Positions 46,024 through 56,583 of a stretch of DNA of 64,000 bases are shown here, piece after piece. The stretch comes from Portulaca oleracea. Taxonomy: Eukaryota; Streptophyta; Magnoliopsida; Caryophyllales; Portulacaceae. Numbering within the stretch: the stretch's first letter is position 1; the number at the start of each line of letters is the position of its first letter. Both the position numbers and the translations under genes were made by a program. The notes beneath the pieces were generated by a model. That model saw nothing but the letters and a program-made list of their open reading frames with translations, was not told where the DNA came from and searched no databases. The stretch is from the NCBI GenBank assembly GCA_029582165.1, contig CM055887.1:15919190-15983189 (forward strand), given 5' to 3'.

Positions 46024-46113
46024 ATCTTTTTAATTTCTTTTTCAAAAAATAAACCTTTTGGCCAAACGTTTTGTGACTTGTTGTACTCTCCTGTTTCCTT
46101 TTGTCCGAAACAC

Positions 46114-46288
46114 AAAAAGGGGGAGAAGTTGAACAATGGCCTGTACTCCTGATACTATCTTTTGCTACTCGCTGCATGTCATCTTCATAATTACTATGCT
46201 TATTTTCTATGATGATATATGCTGATATCTGCTATACTGTTATCTACCGTATCTGCGATTTTTGTCTTTCAAACAAAAAGGGGGAGAT
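46114..46288 (+). other. Duplicated polypurine tract of the copia element
   Basis: AAAAAGGGGGAGA at 46114-46126 and AAAAAGGGGGAGAT at 46275-46288. The second touches the 3' LTR and is the functional position. The first lies 160 bp upstream. Confidence 0.8.
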
Positions 46289-47035
46289 TGAAGAAACAGT
46301 GCAAGATCCTCCGTCGTGGCTCAACGTTTTGATGGAAAGGAAGGAAAGTTGCAGCAACTATTCAGGGAAGTTTCTCAAAATATCCAAACTTATATACTAG
46401 CATGTTCCCTACACTATTCTTCACTAATATAAATAATACTCTGCAGATTTTGAAATCCAGATACAATGGGATTAAGTTTCCAAACCAGTGAAGATTGAAG
46501 GTTGTAATCCAGAAAGGAAAACATCAAGCGAATCATGGAAACTATCAAATGCAAGCTGTTGTGAAGTAGATCAACAAGCTTAAAATCAGCGCCTTTCTCT
46601 GGTCACAAGTATCGATTGGTTGGAAGAAAAATCGAGTGTAGGAAATTTGTCATAGAAATTTCTGAGTGTAGCTACTTTGTGCAAGTAGTGAGTTGTAACC
46701 AGTTAGTGTTTTTCTGGTGACACCCTTGAAGGGTGTGTAGCTAAAGAGTGCAGTGTGCATCCTCTTTAGTGAGTCTAGTTGATGTATTCTTAAGCCTCAT
46801 CTGTGAGGCTCCCTTTGCAGAACATCAGGTCAAGTTCTGCACTCTCTTTGTAAGCAAGTGTTGAGGACCTCATTGATTCTGAACATCTGCCGAGTTTGAA
46901 TTCACTTGTTCATTGTTCTTAATCAATTTCAATAAAAGTATTATTCAGTTGTTAAAGGTGCTCTTAACCATTTTGTGTTGTCTTAAGTGCAGAAATTCTT
47001 ACAACCCTATTCATCCCCCCTCTAGGGTTCTTTCA
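46289..47035 (+). repeat. 3' LTR of the copia element
   Basis: 747 bp, TGAAGAAACAG...GGTTCTTTCA, aligned end to end with the 5' LTR. Confidence 0.92.
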
Positions 47036-48076
47036 CCCTTTAATATTTTTATAGGTTTCATAAAGTAGTTATATTTATTAAAGTTACAAACTTTACGTAT
47101 TTATGTTATTGTTAAGTGATTATTACGGATTATTTTGTTATTGCGTTTCTATCGGGCTTTATTTATATAAAATTATGTCGTAATTACCTAAAGAGCATTC
47201 TAAAACTCCTTTTATTGTTTTCATAAATTTTATAGCGTATTATATTTAGTAAAGTTTCAAATTTGATGTAATTACATTATTTACTGTTATTAATTATTAA
47301 TACATGGTTATATTTTTATTATGTTACTATCGAATTTTCCTTACTTAAAAAGGTTTAGTTTTGGTTTTAATTTGTGGTGATTAGGCCCTTGCTTTTTGTT
47401 ATGTTTTTTTTTTATAAAGTTTAGATGTTTAAAATCTAGTTTTATTCTGGTTATTGATATCAGTTTTAGGTTTATGTGTTTAATTGAGACAATAATATGT
47501 TTATTTGAGAATTCGTGTTAGTTTATGTGCAAGTTGGTCTTGTTGTGTTAGGAGATTGAGGGGGGTGTCTTTGACCCTAGTATACTGTTTAGAGACCCAA
47601 GTTAGAGTCTCGGAATGGTTTGATTGGAATTAGGATCGAAAAACCCGAAATAAAAACCGGTAAGTTTGGACAGAATTTATAAGTCATACTATATCGGTCA
47701 CCATATAATGTATAGTTAGTATTTAGCCCTACTGTTTGGCCGGAAAGAACCTTAGTGTGTTAACTTTCATAGGAATTTTACAGATTGGGATTTCGAGTGT
47801 ATATTTTGAGTTATGACCCAAATAGCGCACCTAGGTCAGAACTTGATAGGTTTTATAGTTGGCTATTTTTGAGGACTTTAGAGTGTGTTTTAGGTCTCAA
47901 GGTTAACATAAGAGTTTTAGTAGAAATCCTGAGGTTTCCAGAAAGTCCAAAACCAGACTTATAGGATGTCGGAAAGTCAAGTTATGGTCCGTTCTATGTG
48001 AGCGTTACAATCTGTGCAGTTTACTATTTTGATAAATGTGTTGTTATGTGAGAAATAATATTTTTAATTGTATTAT
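47036..48076. other. AT-rich non-coding DNA
   Basis: No gene. 47050-47160 and 47220-47330 are a diverged tandem repeat. AAAATTATGTCGTAATTA at 47168 resembles AAAATTATGTTGTAATTA just left of the copia element (38604), suggesting the copia inserted within such a repeat with local deletion. From about 47500 the sequence resembles retroelement LTR DNA without coding parts, possibly continuous with 54609-55860 before F inserted. Confidence 0.4.
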
Positions 48077-48107
48077 GTTAATTAATTGAATTATATGAAT
48101 TGGTTTT
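48077..48107. repeat. 31-bp direct repeat flanking element F (left copy)
   Basis: Identical to 54578-54608. It begins GTTAATTAATTG and ends AATTGGTTTT. It is far longer than a normal 5-bp LTR-element target duplication. Confidence 0.9.
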
Positions 48108-49498
48108 TGTGGTTTTATAAGTTAGGGTTGTCGGTCCACGAGGATGGGTGTTTAGGCTTGATTTGGGAAATCGGTTTGTGTTTCGGGTTTTTCTCATTCG
48201 GAAAGCTATAAATTATGTAAATTAAGCAATAAACTAACCTAGACATGATAATAATCAAGTAAGCAATAAAAGATGAAAGCAACTAAGAACAAGAAATAAG
48301 AAAGCAATAAAAAGCAATGTAATAGAAAGCAATAAAACTAATAATGAAATTAGGCACAAGAGATTATATCTTTGATGATCTAAACTTCAAATCTTCAATC
48401 TACCTTTGCAATTTTCCCCGAACAACCAAAAAATTGTGGATTGGATTACCAAGGATCTTTAAATTCTCACTAGGAAGTAGAATTGGAATTCCTTGACCAT
48501 CCTCCCCACTAAAAGATGGATTTGATTTGGCTAACCCTAGAAAGCTTTTGAAATCAACATTAATGGAGAATAGAGAGAGAGAGAGAGAGAGAGGGGAAGA
48601 GAGAGAGAAAGCTTGTAAACCTTCAATGAGATTACTTGAAAGAAGAGTTTAATAACAATTGCAAGAAGACTTGAAGAAAGCTTGAAGAACAATGGAGAAA
48701 ACTTGAAGAACAATTAAAGAAAGCAATTGAAGAAAGCAATTAAATCTAATCTAATCCTAATCCTAAAACTTAAATAAAAGCTAAGCTAAAAGATAAAACT
48801 AAGATAATTAGTTCTGAATTACATTGGATATTTATAGAAGAAGGAGAACGAAACCCAAAAGCCTAAAACTAACTTAGCAAAACGCGCATCAGCTTCGCAG
48901 ATTTCCGCAGAACTTCGGGTGACTCGGGCGAGTCAATAAGTGACTCGGGCGAGTCAGTGTTCTGTCCCGCTCCCTTGGCCTGTCTTTGTTCCCCAGAAGC
49001 CTGACTCGGGCGAGTCACTGTTCTGGGCAGCTTTTCCTTGCCGAATTCAAACGCGCATAACTTCTTCATCCGAACTCTGTTTTAGACCTGTAAGATATCG
49101 ATAGAAAGCTCTCGGTGTGTACTTTAAACTCCCAAAACTTCAGACCAATCGGAGTTGTAACGAAGGAGTTATGACCCAAAGAGCGAAGGCACACGTATTT
49201 CAAACGTTTGAGTCTGTACTGTTCCCCTGTTTTGCGTCAATCTTGGCATGGAATTTCCGGCTTCGGTTTCGCCTCGGCTCTCGGCTCGGGTTGACTTAGT
49301 TCTCGGCTCGGGTTGACTTGGTTTGACTCGGGAAATCTCTCGGGATTCCCTAAAAACCTTCAATTAAGCCCAAACTTCTTCTAACTCCTTATTTTCCTAC
49401 AAAACACCAAATCACTATATCTAATATATACAAAGGGCTAAAATAAACACAAACAGCCTACAAAGGAGATAAAATTCGGCTCGGAACGAGACCGAACA
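48104..49498 (-). repeat. 3' LTR of element F (outer end missing)
   Basis: Matches 53135-54574 but lacks the outermost 13 bases (TGTTCGGTTGTAA in plus orientation) that complete the right copy. It has three palindromes (48920, 48941, 49002) where the other LTR has four. Sense TATAAATA is at 48836-48829. Confidence 0.88.
48920..49017. promoter_or_regulatory. Palindrome cluster in 3' LTR of F
   Basis: Perfect TGACTCGGGCGAGTCA at 48920, 48941 (21 bp apart) and 49002. The partner of the third unit, present in the other LTR, is absent. Confidence 0.65.
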
Positions 49499-51513
49499 CC
49501 ACTCCAACACAAGGGTTTGCTCGCCCCGAGCAAACTAAAAACAAAGAAAAAGACTAGAAAAAGAAAACTAAAACCCTAACTCACTTTCGCAGGAATCGCG
49601 GATGCATTTGGCACATGCATCAAGCCCTTTAAACCCCCCCGTAGCCCGGGTGGACGAGGTAGGTCTCGTGAGGGTTTATAGCAACTATACCCACAAAAGC
49701 CCAAGAAAAAGGAGAGAGGGAAAGTGAAAAACAAAATAAGTTTGAAAAGAAAGAAAGGAAAAATTGCTCGTTTCAAGAATCAAGATGTTTTAATCAAGAA
49801 AACAATATTAATCCTCCAAAAAGAACCGTTATGAGCACCTTACATACACCTAACCCAAACAACTGCCAATCTTAGGGTTTTTCGATCCCTTACATCTCAT
49901 GTAAAGTTAAATCCCACTTGCGTAAAAGTTTAGAAAGTTCTAACTGATTCCGATCGACCCTAAAACTCATGCCCGAGATTAAAACAAACGAACAACAGAA
50001 AATAAACAAGGAGTTTTCCTCCCCCGCATTTGGTCGCCCTTGGCTTGGTGAAGGCCGCAGGTGATGCAAGGAAAGACCCCTCACTTTATGAACACTTCAA
50101 ACTATCTTTTTCTTTTGGGTTAGGTATTCCCAAGTTTTTTATGGTCGGTATTAGCCTTATTTTCGGGAATTGGACGGCCCAAAATGGGGTTTACCCTCCC
50201 AACACAGTATTTTCCATTCACCTCTTCGTCGCGAAAGATATAGAAGGAGGTTTAAGGGGTAAAAGCGCCGTACCGCTAATACCGGGCCCGTGTAGGTTGG
50301 CTAAGTGTATGGTGGTTGATGTCGTAAAGCCGACACGCCCCACTTAATCAATTTATTTAACTTTGCTTCCTTTTTTTTTTCTTTTGCTTTTGCTTTTTAG
50401 AAAAATAAGCTCGGACACAAATCCCTAGAATCTCCCAGTTTCAACCAGAACATAAAAAAGAAAGAAATGAGATCTCGCTAGACACTCAATGAACGGAATC
50501 TACTTAAAGTAAGTCATGGCAATCACTCAAGAAAGGGTCGAAAATACTCAAACCGGTTTCTTTTAAAGAAGATTAAGAACGGTTTCCCAATTTTGACAAC
50601 GAAATCCAAGAAACGAAGTGAAAACAAAAACAAAAACAAAATGAAAAACAAAAACCTTGAAGGTTTTTCATTCCCTTTTTTTCCTTTTTCACACAAAAAT
50701 TTTCAATTTTTCGACACAAACTAATCAAAACAAAAATACAAGACTCAAAAACTAGGTGGTCTACCCATGACAAATGGAAAATAGCACCTCTACTCCAACG
50801 CAAAACATCACAATGTCTCCATCATGAGAAGGGTGTCTCAAGTAAGGTAGAAGACCTAAAAACACACAACAAACACATAACAAGCAAAATGGTGGCGACC
50901 CGAGCCCACACGGCTCCAACAACCATATATATCCAACATTTACACTCAAGGGTTTCGCCACCCAAAAAGAAAAGCAAGCATGCAACATGGATCAAAATAT
51001 ATTCATTCAAAGAGAGGGTGGAAGGAGGTTACCTCTAGATCTTCAATACAAGCATAACCAATCCACGGTCCAAAGAATATCACACCATAGGTTAGAAATA
51101 AACAAGATAAACATACTATGTGTTATGGTTCATATGCAATATCAAAAAGAAAAACAAACTATACAAGACTCCAAGGACTAAAGAAAATCAAGAAACTAAA
51201 ATAATTACAAAACAACTCACTCTTTTTTTTTTCTTTTTTTAAACTCAAAAACCGGAATGCATACTACCCTCGCACTCGCACACAAAGAGGTTGTCATGTC
51301 CTCAAAGGAAACAGAAGTAGGTAAGCAAGCTCCCAAAAAAAAAAGAAAAGAAAAAAAACACACACCAAAAAGAAAAGAAAATAAGAAAAGAAACTAACTT
51401 ACTAACTTTATTTACAAGAGAAGGGAACGACATTACCTGGTTGGGTATTGAGCATACCCAAACAATGAAATCTCTGAATAATCAACTATCCATGGAGCCT
51501 CAGCCACTCCATC
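49499..51513 (-). other. 3' non-coding region of element F
   Basis: No gene. 49515-51110 is homologous to 14153-15780 of element B. The polypurine tract beside the LTR reads, in sense, CCTTGTGTTGGAGTGG (49499-49514). A similar block, sense CGTTGGAGTAGAGG (50787-50800), stands where B has its internal tract 1. Confidence 0.7.
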
Positions 51514-52943
51514 TCACCTCAAGATATCGGGCACCATGTTAGAACCATTCAACGCCCGGAGTAACAAGTCATGTATCCGTGAATGCATCTTAGAGTGGTG
51601 GTGGTAAGAGCACACTCGCAAAATTACATCAACAAACATTAGTGCTCTTAACAGTTTATCGAATGCCTTAGAACAGTCACAGAAAGAACGAACTACAAGA
51701 ATGTACAAGACTTTCCTAGGCATAGTGAAAGAAGACATGACAAATAGATCCTCCCATTGACTCGTAAATGAAGATTGGGTATACAAATCAACGGGAGGGG
51801 GAAATACAACACATTCCTTAACCTCTTCATGCAACGACTTGGATGCAAACAATGACTCATAAAGCATATCACCATCAAAATATCATTGTCACAAGCGAAG
51901 TTCAAACACTTAGGATCAATCCCCATAGACTCAAGTTCATCATCACAAGTATGCACATCAATGGATTCACAAGAAAGAGTAGCTAATGCCTCACTTATGC
52001 AATGATTCTCAATGAAAGTGAATAAGTCGGTATCTAGCACACATTCAATCACACACGATTCAACTTCACTCTCAACAAGATCATGTTCAAATTCATCAAA
52101 AGCATTATGGCATTCAATAAACTCTACTTTTTCTTCACACAAAAGCATGGACAACGGCGTGGACAATGGTTCATCATCAAGCATATTGTCATCAAGTTCT
52201 TCATCATCACACATAGAATCAACAATTTCCTCATGCTCACTAGGTGGGGCTAGAGCTAAGGAATCACTAATCCTCCTTACAAAACTATGTCCATTACAGT
52301 AGTCATCATCATAATCATAATCATATAGAGAAGAATCATCATGCATTTCAGGACTCAAAGATGACGAATGATCTACTTCAACATTCGAACTAACCAATTG
52401 TGCAAGATAAGTTTCTACCCTAGGTTTAAGCACGTGTTCAAATTCTTGCATGCATTCATTCATCCTATCTTGTAAACCATCTATTTCAGCACCAATTTTA
52501 TCTAGTCTAATGTCCATACAAGATTCGGAATCATGAGATGGAGATTCACAATACACACACAAATGACGAGACTCAACAACATCACATGGAGAAAGATCAT
52601 AAGAGTTTTTCACATAACGTTTCTCATAGTGCAATTGAGCATGAAGAGCACACAGATTACCAAAACAAGAACAAGATGAATAAAAAGTATCCCCAAATTG
52701 GCGAGTATCCGTGTACAACCAATCAAATAATTTCCAAGCCCGATACTCTTTTTCAACATTGAAATCAAGATAATTCAGAAGAGAACGGGTCTCGAAGTTT
52801 AATCACTCACTAATAACAACTAACACTTCCCAATTAAAATAAATATAACCATAAGGGGCCCAATAAGCAAGATAATCATTTAATCTATCACGATAATCAC
52901 AAAATAATTCTTGCTCATTTTGAGGGAAGCTAAAACATGCCAT
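51514..52943 (-). pseudogene. Unknown ORF of element F with CCHC knuckle
   Basis: The sense ATG at 52943 starts MACFSFPQNEQELFCDYRDR and meets a TGA at 52805-52803. The same frame is then open to 51693, the longest piece being 52718-51693 (341 codons). It contains CVYCESPSHDSESC (near 52560-52520), a perfect CX2CX4HX4C knuckle, followed by IGAEIDGLQDRMNECMQEFE (possible helix) and a long acidic, Ser/Cys-rich region (YDYDYDDDYCNGHSF). A frameshift near 51870 moves the apparent coding frame to 51867-51514 (VDLYTQSSFTSQWEDLFVMS). I do not recognise the protein. By position and knuckle it may be a gag-like RNA-binding protein. Confidence 0.6.
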
Positions 52944-53103
52944 CTCTGTTTTCTATTTTTTTTTCTTTTTTATTTTTTTCTATATATATTTTTTCTCTTT
53001 TTTCGATATTCAATTTTTTTGACTACATTTTTCTAACTTAATCAAAAACGCAATTAAACTATTTACATACAAACCAATCACATAATCTACCAAATAACGC
53101 CAT

Positions 53104-53121
53104 CCCCGGCAACGACGCCAT
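53104..53121 (-). other. Primer binding site of element F
   Basis: On the minus strand, directly inside the LTR end (CCGAACA), this reads ATGGCGTCGTTGCCGGGG. It is a tRNA-Asp type site sharing TGGCGTCGTTGCCG with element B. Confidence 0.85.
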
Positions 53122-54574
53122 TGTTCGGTTGTAATTTTTGTGGTTTTATAAGTTAGGGTTGTCGGTCCACGAGGATGGGTGTTTAGGCTTGATTTGGGCA
53201 ATCGGTTTGTGTTTGGGGTTTTTCTCATTCGGAAAGCTATAAATTATGTAAATTAAGCAATAAACTAACGTAGACATGATAATAATCAAGGAAGCAATAA
53301 AAGATGAAAGCAATTAAGAACAAGAAATAAGACAGCAATGAAAAGCAATGTAATAGAAAGCAATAAAACTAATAATGAAATTAGGCACAAGAGATTATAC
53401 CTTTGATGATCTAAACTTCAAATCTTCAATCTACCTTTGCAATTTCCCCGGAACAAACAAGAAATTGTGGATTGGATTACCAAGGATCCCCCAAATTCTC
53501 ACTAGGCAGTAGAATTGGAATTCCTTGACCCTCCTCCCCACTAAAAGATGGATTTGATTTGGCTAACCCTAGAAAGCTTTTGAAATCAACATTAATGGAG
53601 AATAGAGAGAGAGAGAGAGAGGAAGAGAGAGAGAAAGCTTGTAAAACTTTAATGAGATTACCTGAAAGAAGAGTTTAATAACAATTGCAAGAAGACTTAA
53701 AGAAAGCTTAAAGAACAATGGTGAAAACTTGAAGAACAATTAAAGAAAGCAATTGAAGAAAGCAATTAAATCTAATCTAATCCTAATCCTAAAACTTAAA
53801 TAAAAGCTAAGCTAAAAGATAAAAACTAAGATAATTAGTTCTGAATTACATTGGGTATTTATAGAAGAAGGAGAACGAAACCCAAAACCCTAAAACTAAC
53901 TCAGCAAAACGTGCATCAGCTTCGCAGATTTCCGCAGAAAACTTCGGGTGACTCAGGCGAGTCAATAAGTGACTCGGGCGAGTCAGTGTTCTGTCCCACT
54001 CCCTTGGCCTGTCTTTGTTGCCCCAGAATCTTGACTCGGGCGAGTCAGCAGATGACTCGGGCGAGTCACTGTTTTGGGCAGCTTTTCCCTGCCGTCTTCA
54101 AACGCGCATAACTTCTTCATCCGGACTCCGTTTTAGACCCGTAAGATATCGATGAAAAGCTCTCTGTGTGTACTTTACGCTCCCAAAATGTCAGACCAAT
54201 CAGAGTTGTAATGAAAGCGTTATGACCCAAAGAGTGAAGGCACACGTATTTCAAACGTTTGAGTCTGTACCGTTCCCCTGTTTTGCGCCAATCTTGGCAT
54301 GGATTTTCCGGCTTCGGTTTCACCTCGGCTCTCGGCTCGGGTTGACTTAGTTCTCGGCTTGGGTTGACTTGGTTTGACTCGGCTCGGGTTGATTTGGTTT
54401 GACTCGGGAAATCGCTCGGGATTCCCTAAAAACCTTCAATTAAGCCCAAACTTCTTCTAACTCCTTATTTTCCTACAAAACACCAAATCACTATATCTAA
54501 TATATAGAAAGGGCTAAAATAAACACAAACACCCTATAAAGGAGATAAAATTCGGCTCGGAACGAGACCGAACA
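53122..54574 (-). repeat. 5' LTR of element F
   Basis: 1,453 bp with inverted ends TGTTCGG...CCGAACA. It carries two palindrome doublets (53949-54068), a sense TATAAATA at 53863-53856, and a (GA)n tract near 53602-53636. Confidence 0.9.
53949..54068. promoter_or_regulatory. Palindrome-doublet cluster in 5' LTR of F
   Basis: TGACTCGGGCGAGTCA at 53949 (one mismatch), 53970, 54032 and 54053. Both doublets have exactly 21-bp spacing and the doublets are 83 bp apart. The cluster ends 86 bp upstream, in sense, of TATAAATA. Confidence 0.65.
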
Positions 54575-54577
54575 TGT

Positions 54578-54608
54578 GTTAATTAATTGAATTATATGAA
54601 TTGGTTTT
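54578..54608. repeat. 31-bp direct repeat flanking element F (right copy)
   Basis: Identical to 48077-48107, separated from the LTR end by the three bases TGT. Confidence 0.9.
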
Positions 54609-55859
54609 GAAGTATTAAGTTATGAATTATGGGAACCTTATAGTGTTCCTAGGGTGAGTTAGGTAGATGGTAGGGTATACTAACTTCGAGAGGATGTTAT
54701 TAATTATAGAATTTATCTATTTATAGGCGCAATCTAGATCAACTCGTTTTAGTAAGCTCAAGTGTATCCGTTGAAGCGAATTGAAGTAAAGTTAAGTGAA
54801 GACATTAAGGTAATGTCTATGTCATAATCCTCACTGGGATGCACTTTACATGTTTTACGGTTTTGATTATGTTTTAGAAATTGCATCCCGAAAGGGGATT
54901 TTATGGTGAAAATTGACTGTCTGTTTTGAATGTCGAGTTATGACTATGTCTGTTTTGAATGTCGAGTTGATGAAATGCAGATAGTCTTTTATGTGTGTGA
55001 TTTTACAATGGTTTTGGAAATCGGGATTTGACTATTTGAGTTGGAAAAGTGTGTTATTAAACTTGATTAATAATTCAAAACTGACGTAAATGCGGGTCGG
55101 GCAACGTTCCGAAGACCAGGATCTGTTCCTGCAGGGAGGTTGTCAAGAGATCAGGGGATGCCCTGATATGGTTGTGTGTTCGGGCAATGTCTAAGACCAA
55201 GATCTGTTCCTGCAGGGAGGTTGTCAAGATATCATAGATGCCTCATAAGTGCTACTTCCCTGGGGTTAGTTTTATGCACGTGTGTGAAATGGATGGTCAT
55301 CCGTATGTTTGAGATTGTGATTGATTGAGATGTGTATTGAGATTGAGATATGATTATTGTGGAGTCTCGGACTTCGAGGGTCAAATAAGCAAGTTTCGTC
55401 CGCTTAATAAATCTGAAAGATGGTTTGGTTGGTTGCGAAAGAAAGTTGGTTTCGAAAAGATTTGACTTGTTCACTTCTCCCCCAAAAATGAATTGAAATG
55501 AATTTGAAATTGTTTTGACGGTTAGGGGTAGACATTATTGAGTCCTCCTCATGTTTTTAAATGTTTTGAATTCAGGTGGAAAGTTCTGTGATGGGAACGG
55601 GAACTAGAAGTGAGGACGATATATTGAAGTTAAAAGTTCTATGAATAAAGTTTAGTTTATGTTCTAGAGTTGAAGTTAGTAATTAATGCTTCGTTCGTGT
55701 AGTTTCTAGAATTGAAGTTTCTTTCGTTTATTAAATTGAAGTAAATAATGATTAGTTGTTAGTTTTCCTTTCTTGCGTTGTATTCCTTTGGGGATACGAC
55801 AGTAACGCCTAATAAAAAAAAAGAAATGAAAGTTCCGCTGTTACCGTTGGTCAATGTTT

Positions 55860-55864
<5 letters not shown>
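54609..55864. other. Non-coding DNA with short tandem repeats
   Basis: No gene. An approximately 83-bp unit is repeated at 55099-55181 and 55182-55245 (shared ATCTGTTCCTGCAGGGAGGT). A roughly 26-bp unit (TGTCTGTTTTGAATGTCGAG) is repeated at 54921 and 54948. The sequence has the look of a retroelement LTR, possibly the right half of the target of element F, but no ends or coding parts confirm it. Confidence 0.35.
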
Positions 55865-55944
<80 letters not shown>

Positions 55945-56153
55945 ATACTTTTGTACTATATAATTCAAATTTGTATTAACGTATAGTTACATTATGAGAA
56001 TATATAAATAAGGATGGTTAAAAGTTTATCGATGATTTAACTTAGTTAATGCACAATCTAATTATTTTAATTTAATTAAAATGAAATTATATATAAACTA
56101 AGGTAAATTTCAAATGATAGACAACAACTATTCTCTATTCCAAGTTGTCAACA
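55865..56153. repeat. Fragment of element C LTR with (TA)n and Pack-MULE terminal repeat
   Basis: (TA)n at 55865-55939, then 55940-56101 matches 33850-34013 of U2 (TAGTATACTTTTGTACTATA onward). From 56102 the left terminal repeat of the Pack-MULE-like element follows (GGTAAATTTCAAATGATAG) to about 56153, where it is cut off. Confidence 0.75.
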
Positions 56154-56583
56154 TGGAGTGTATGGGCATGGTGGAAACACAATAGCTTGAGTTGATTATG
56201 CCATGGGTAGGGATGGCAATGGGTCGGAGGCGAATTGGAGGTGGGTACCTCCACCTTCGTTCCAATTAATAATCGGAGGTGTAGGTCCACCTCCAAATCC
56301 AAACATAATCGGAGGTAGGTACCTCCACCTTCGCTCCAATTAATAATCGGAGGTGGAGGTCCACCTCCAAATCCAATTAATCGGAGGTGGGAGGACCACC
56401 AAATCCATACTTAATCGGAGGTACCCAACCCTCCCTCCGACTCCGGTTACCTCCTATTACTTCCGACTCCAATTAGCTGTTATACGTTCCATGGTTGCGT
56501 GCGGTGGTCCTAATGTCGCGGTCGGGTGTCGCGAGGTGGTGCGGGGGTCGGCTGAGACAGAGAGAGGAGACGGGCCACACGGC
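56154..56583. other. hAT-like terminal fragment with GGAGGT...ACCTCC palindromes
   Basis: TAGGGATGGCAATGGG (56208-56223) resembles hAT transposon ends. It is followed by four palindromic blocks GGAGGT...ACCTCC (near 56237, 56275, 56311, 56349) in a roughly 74-bp tandem repeat. The element is cut by insertion of G at 56584. No transposase. The frame at 56353-56586 is repeat-derived. Confidence 0.45.

Larger units (their letters stand above)
38625..47035 (+). mobile_element. Ty1/copia element, 8,411 bp, Sire-like with third ORF
   Basis: Two LTRs of exactly 747 bp (38625-39371 and 46289-47035) begin TGAAGAAA and end TTCA. An initiator-Met primer site follows the left LTR and a polypurine tract precedes the right. 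Order: gag, protease, integrase, RT, RNase H (copia order), then an extra ORF. At least nine stops or frameshifts. Flanks TTATT (38620-38624) and CCCTT (47036-47040) do not match, so no target duplication is visible. Confidence 0.92.
48104..54574 (-). mobile_element. Element F: non-autonomous LTR element with a unique ORF
   Basis: LTRs lie at 48104-49498 and 53122-54574, with a primer site beside the right one, so sense is minus. The 3.6-kb interior has one broken ORF (52943-51514) unrelated to gag or pol by eye except for a CCHC knuckle, and a long 3' region homologous to element B. RT, protease and integrase are absent, so transposition would need a helper. LTR pairs differ by few substitutions, suggesting a fairly recent insertion. 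Confidence 0.85.
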
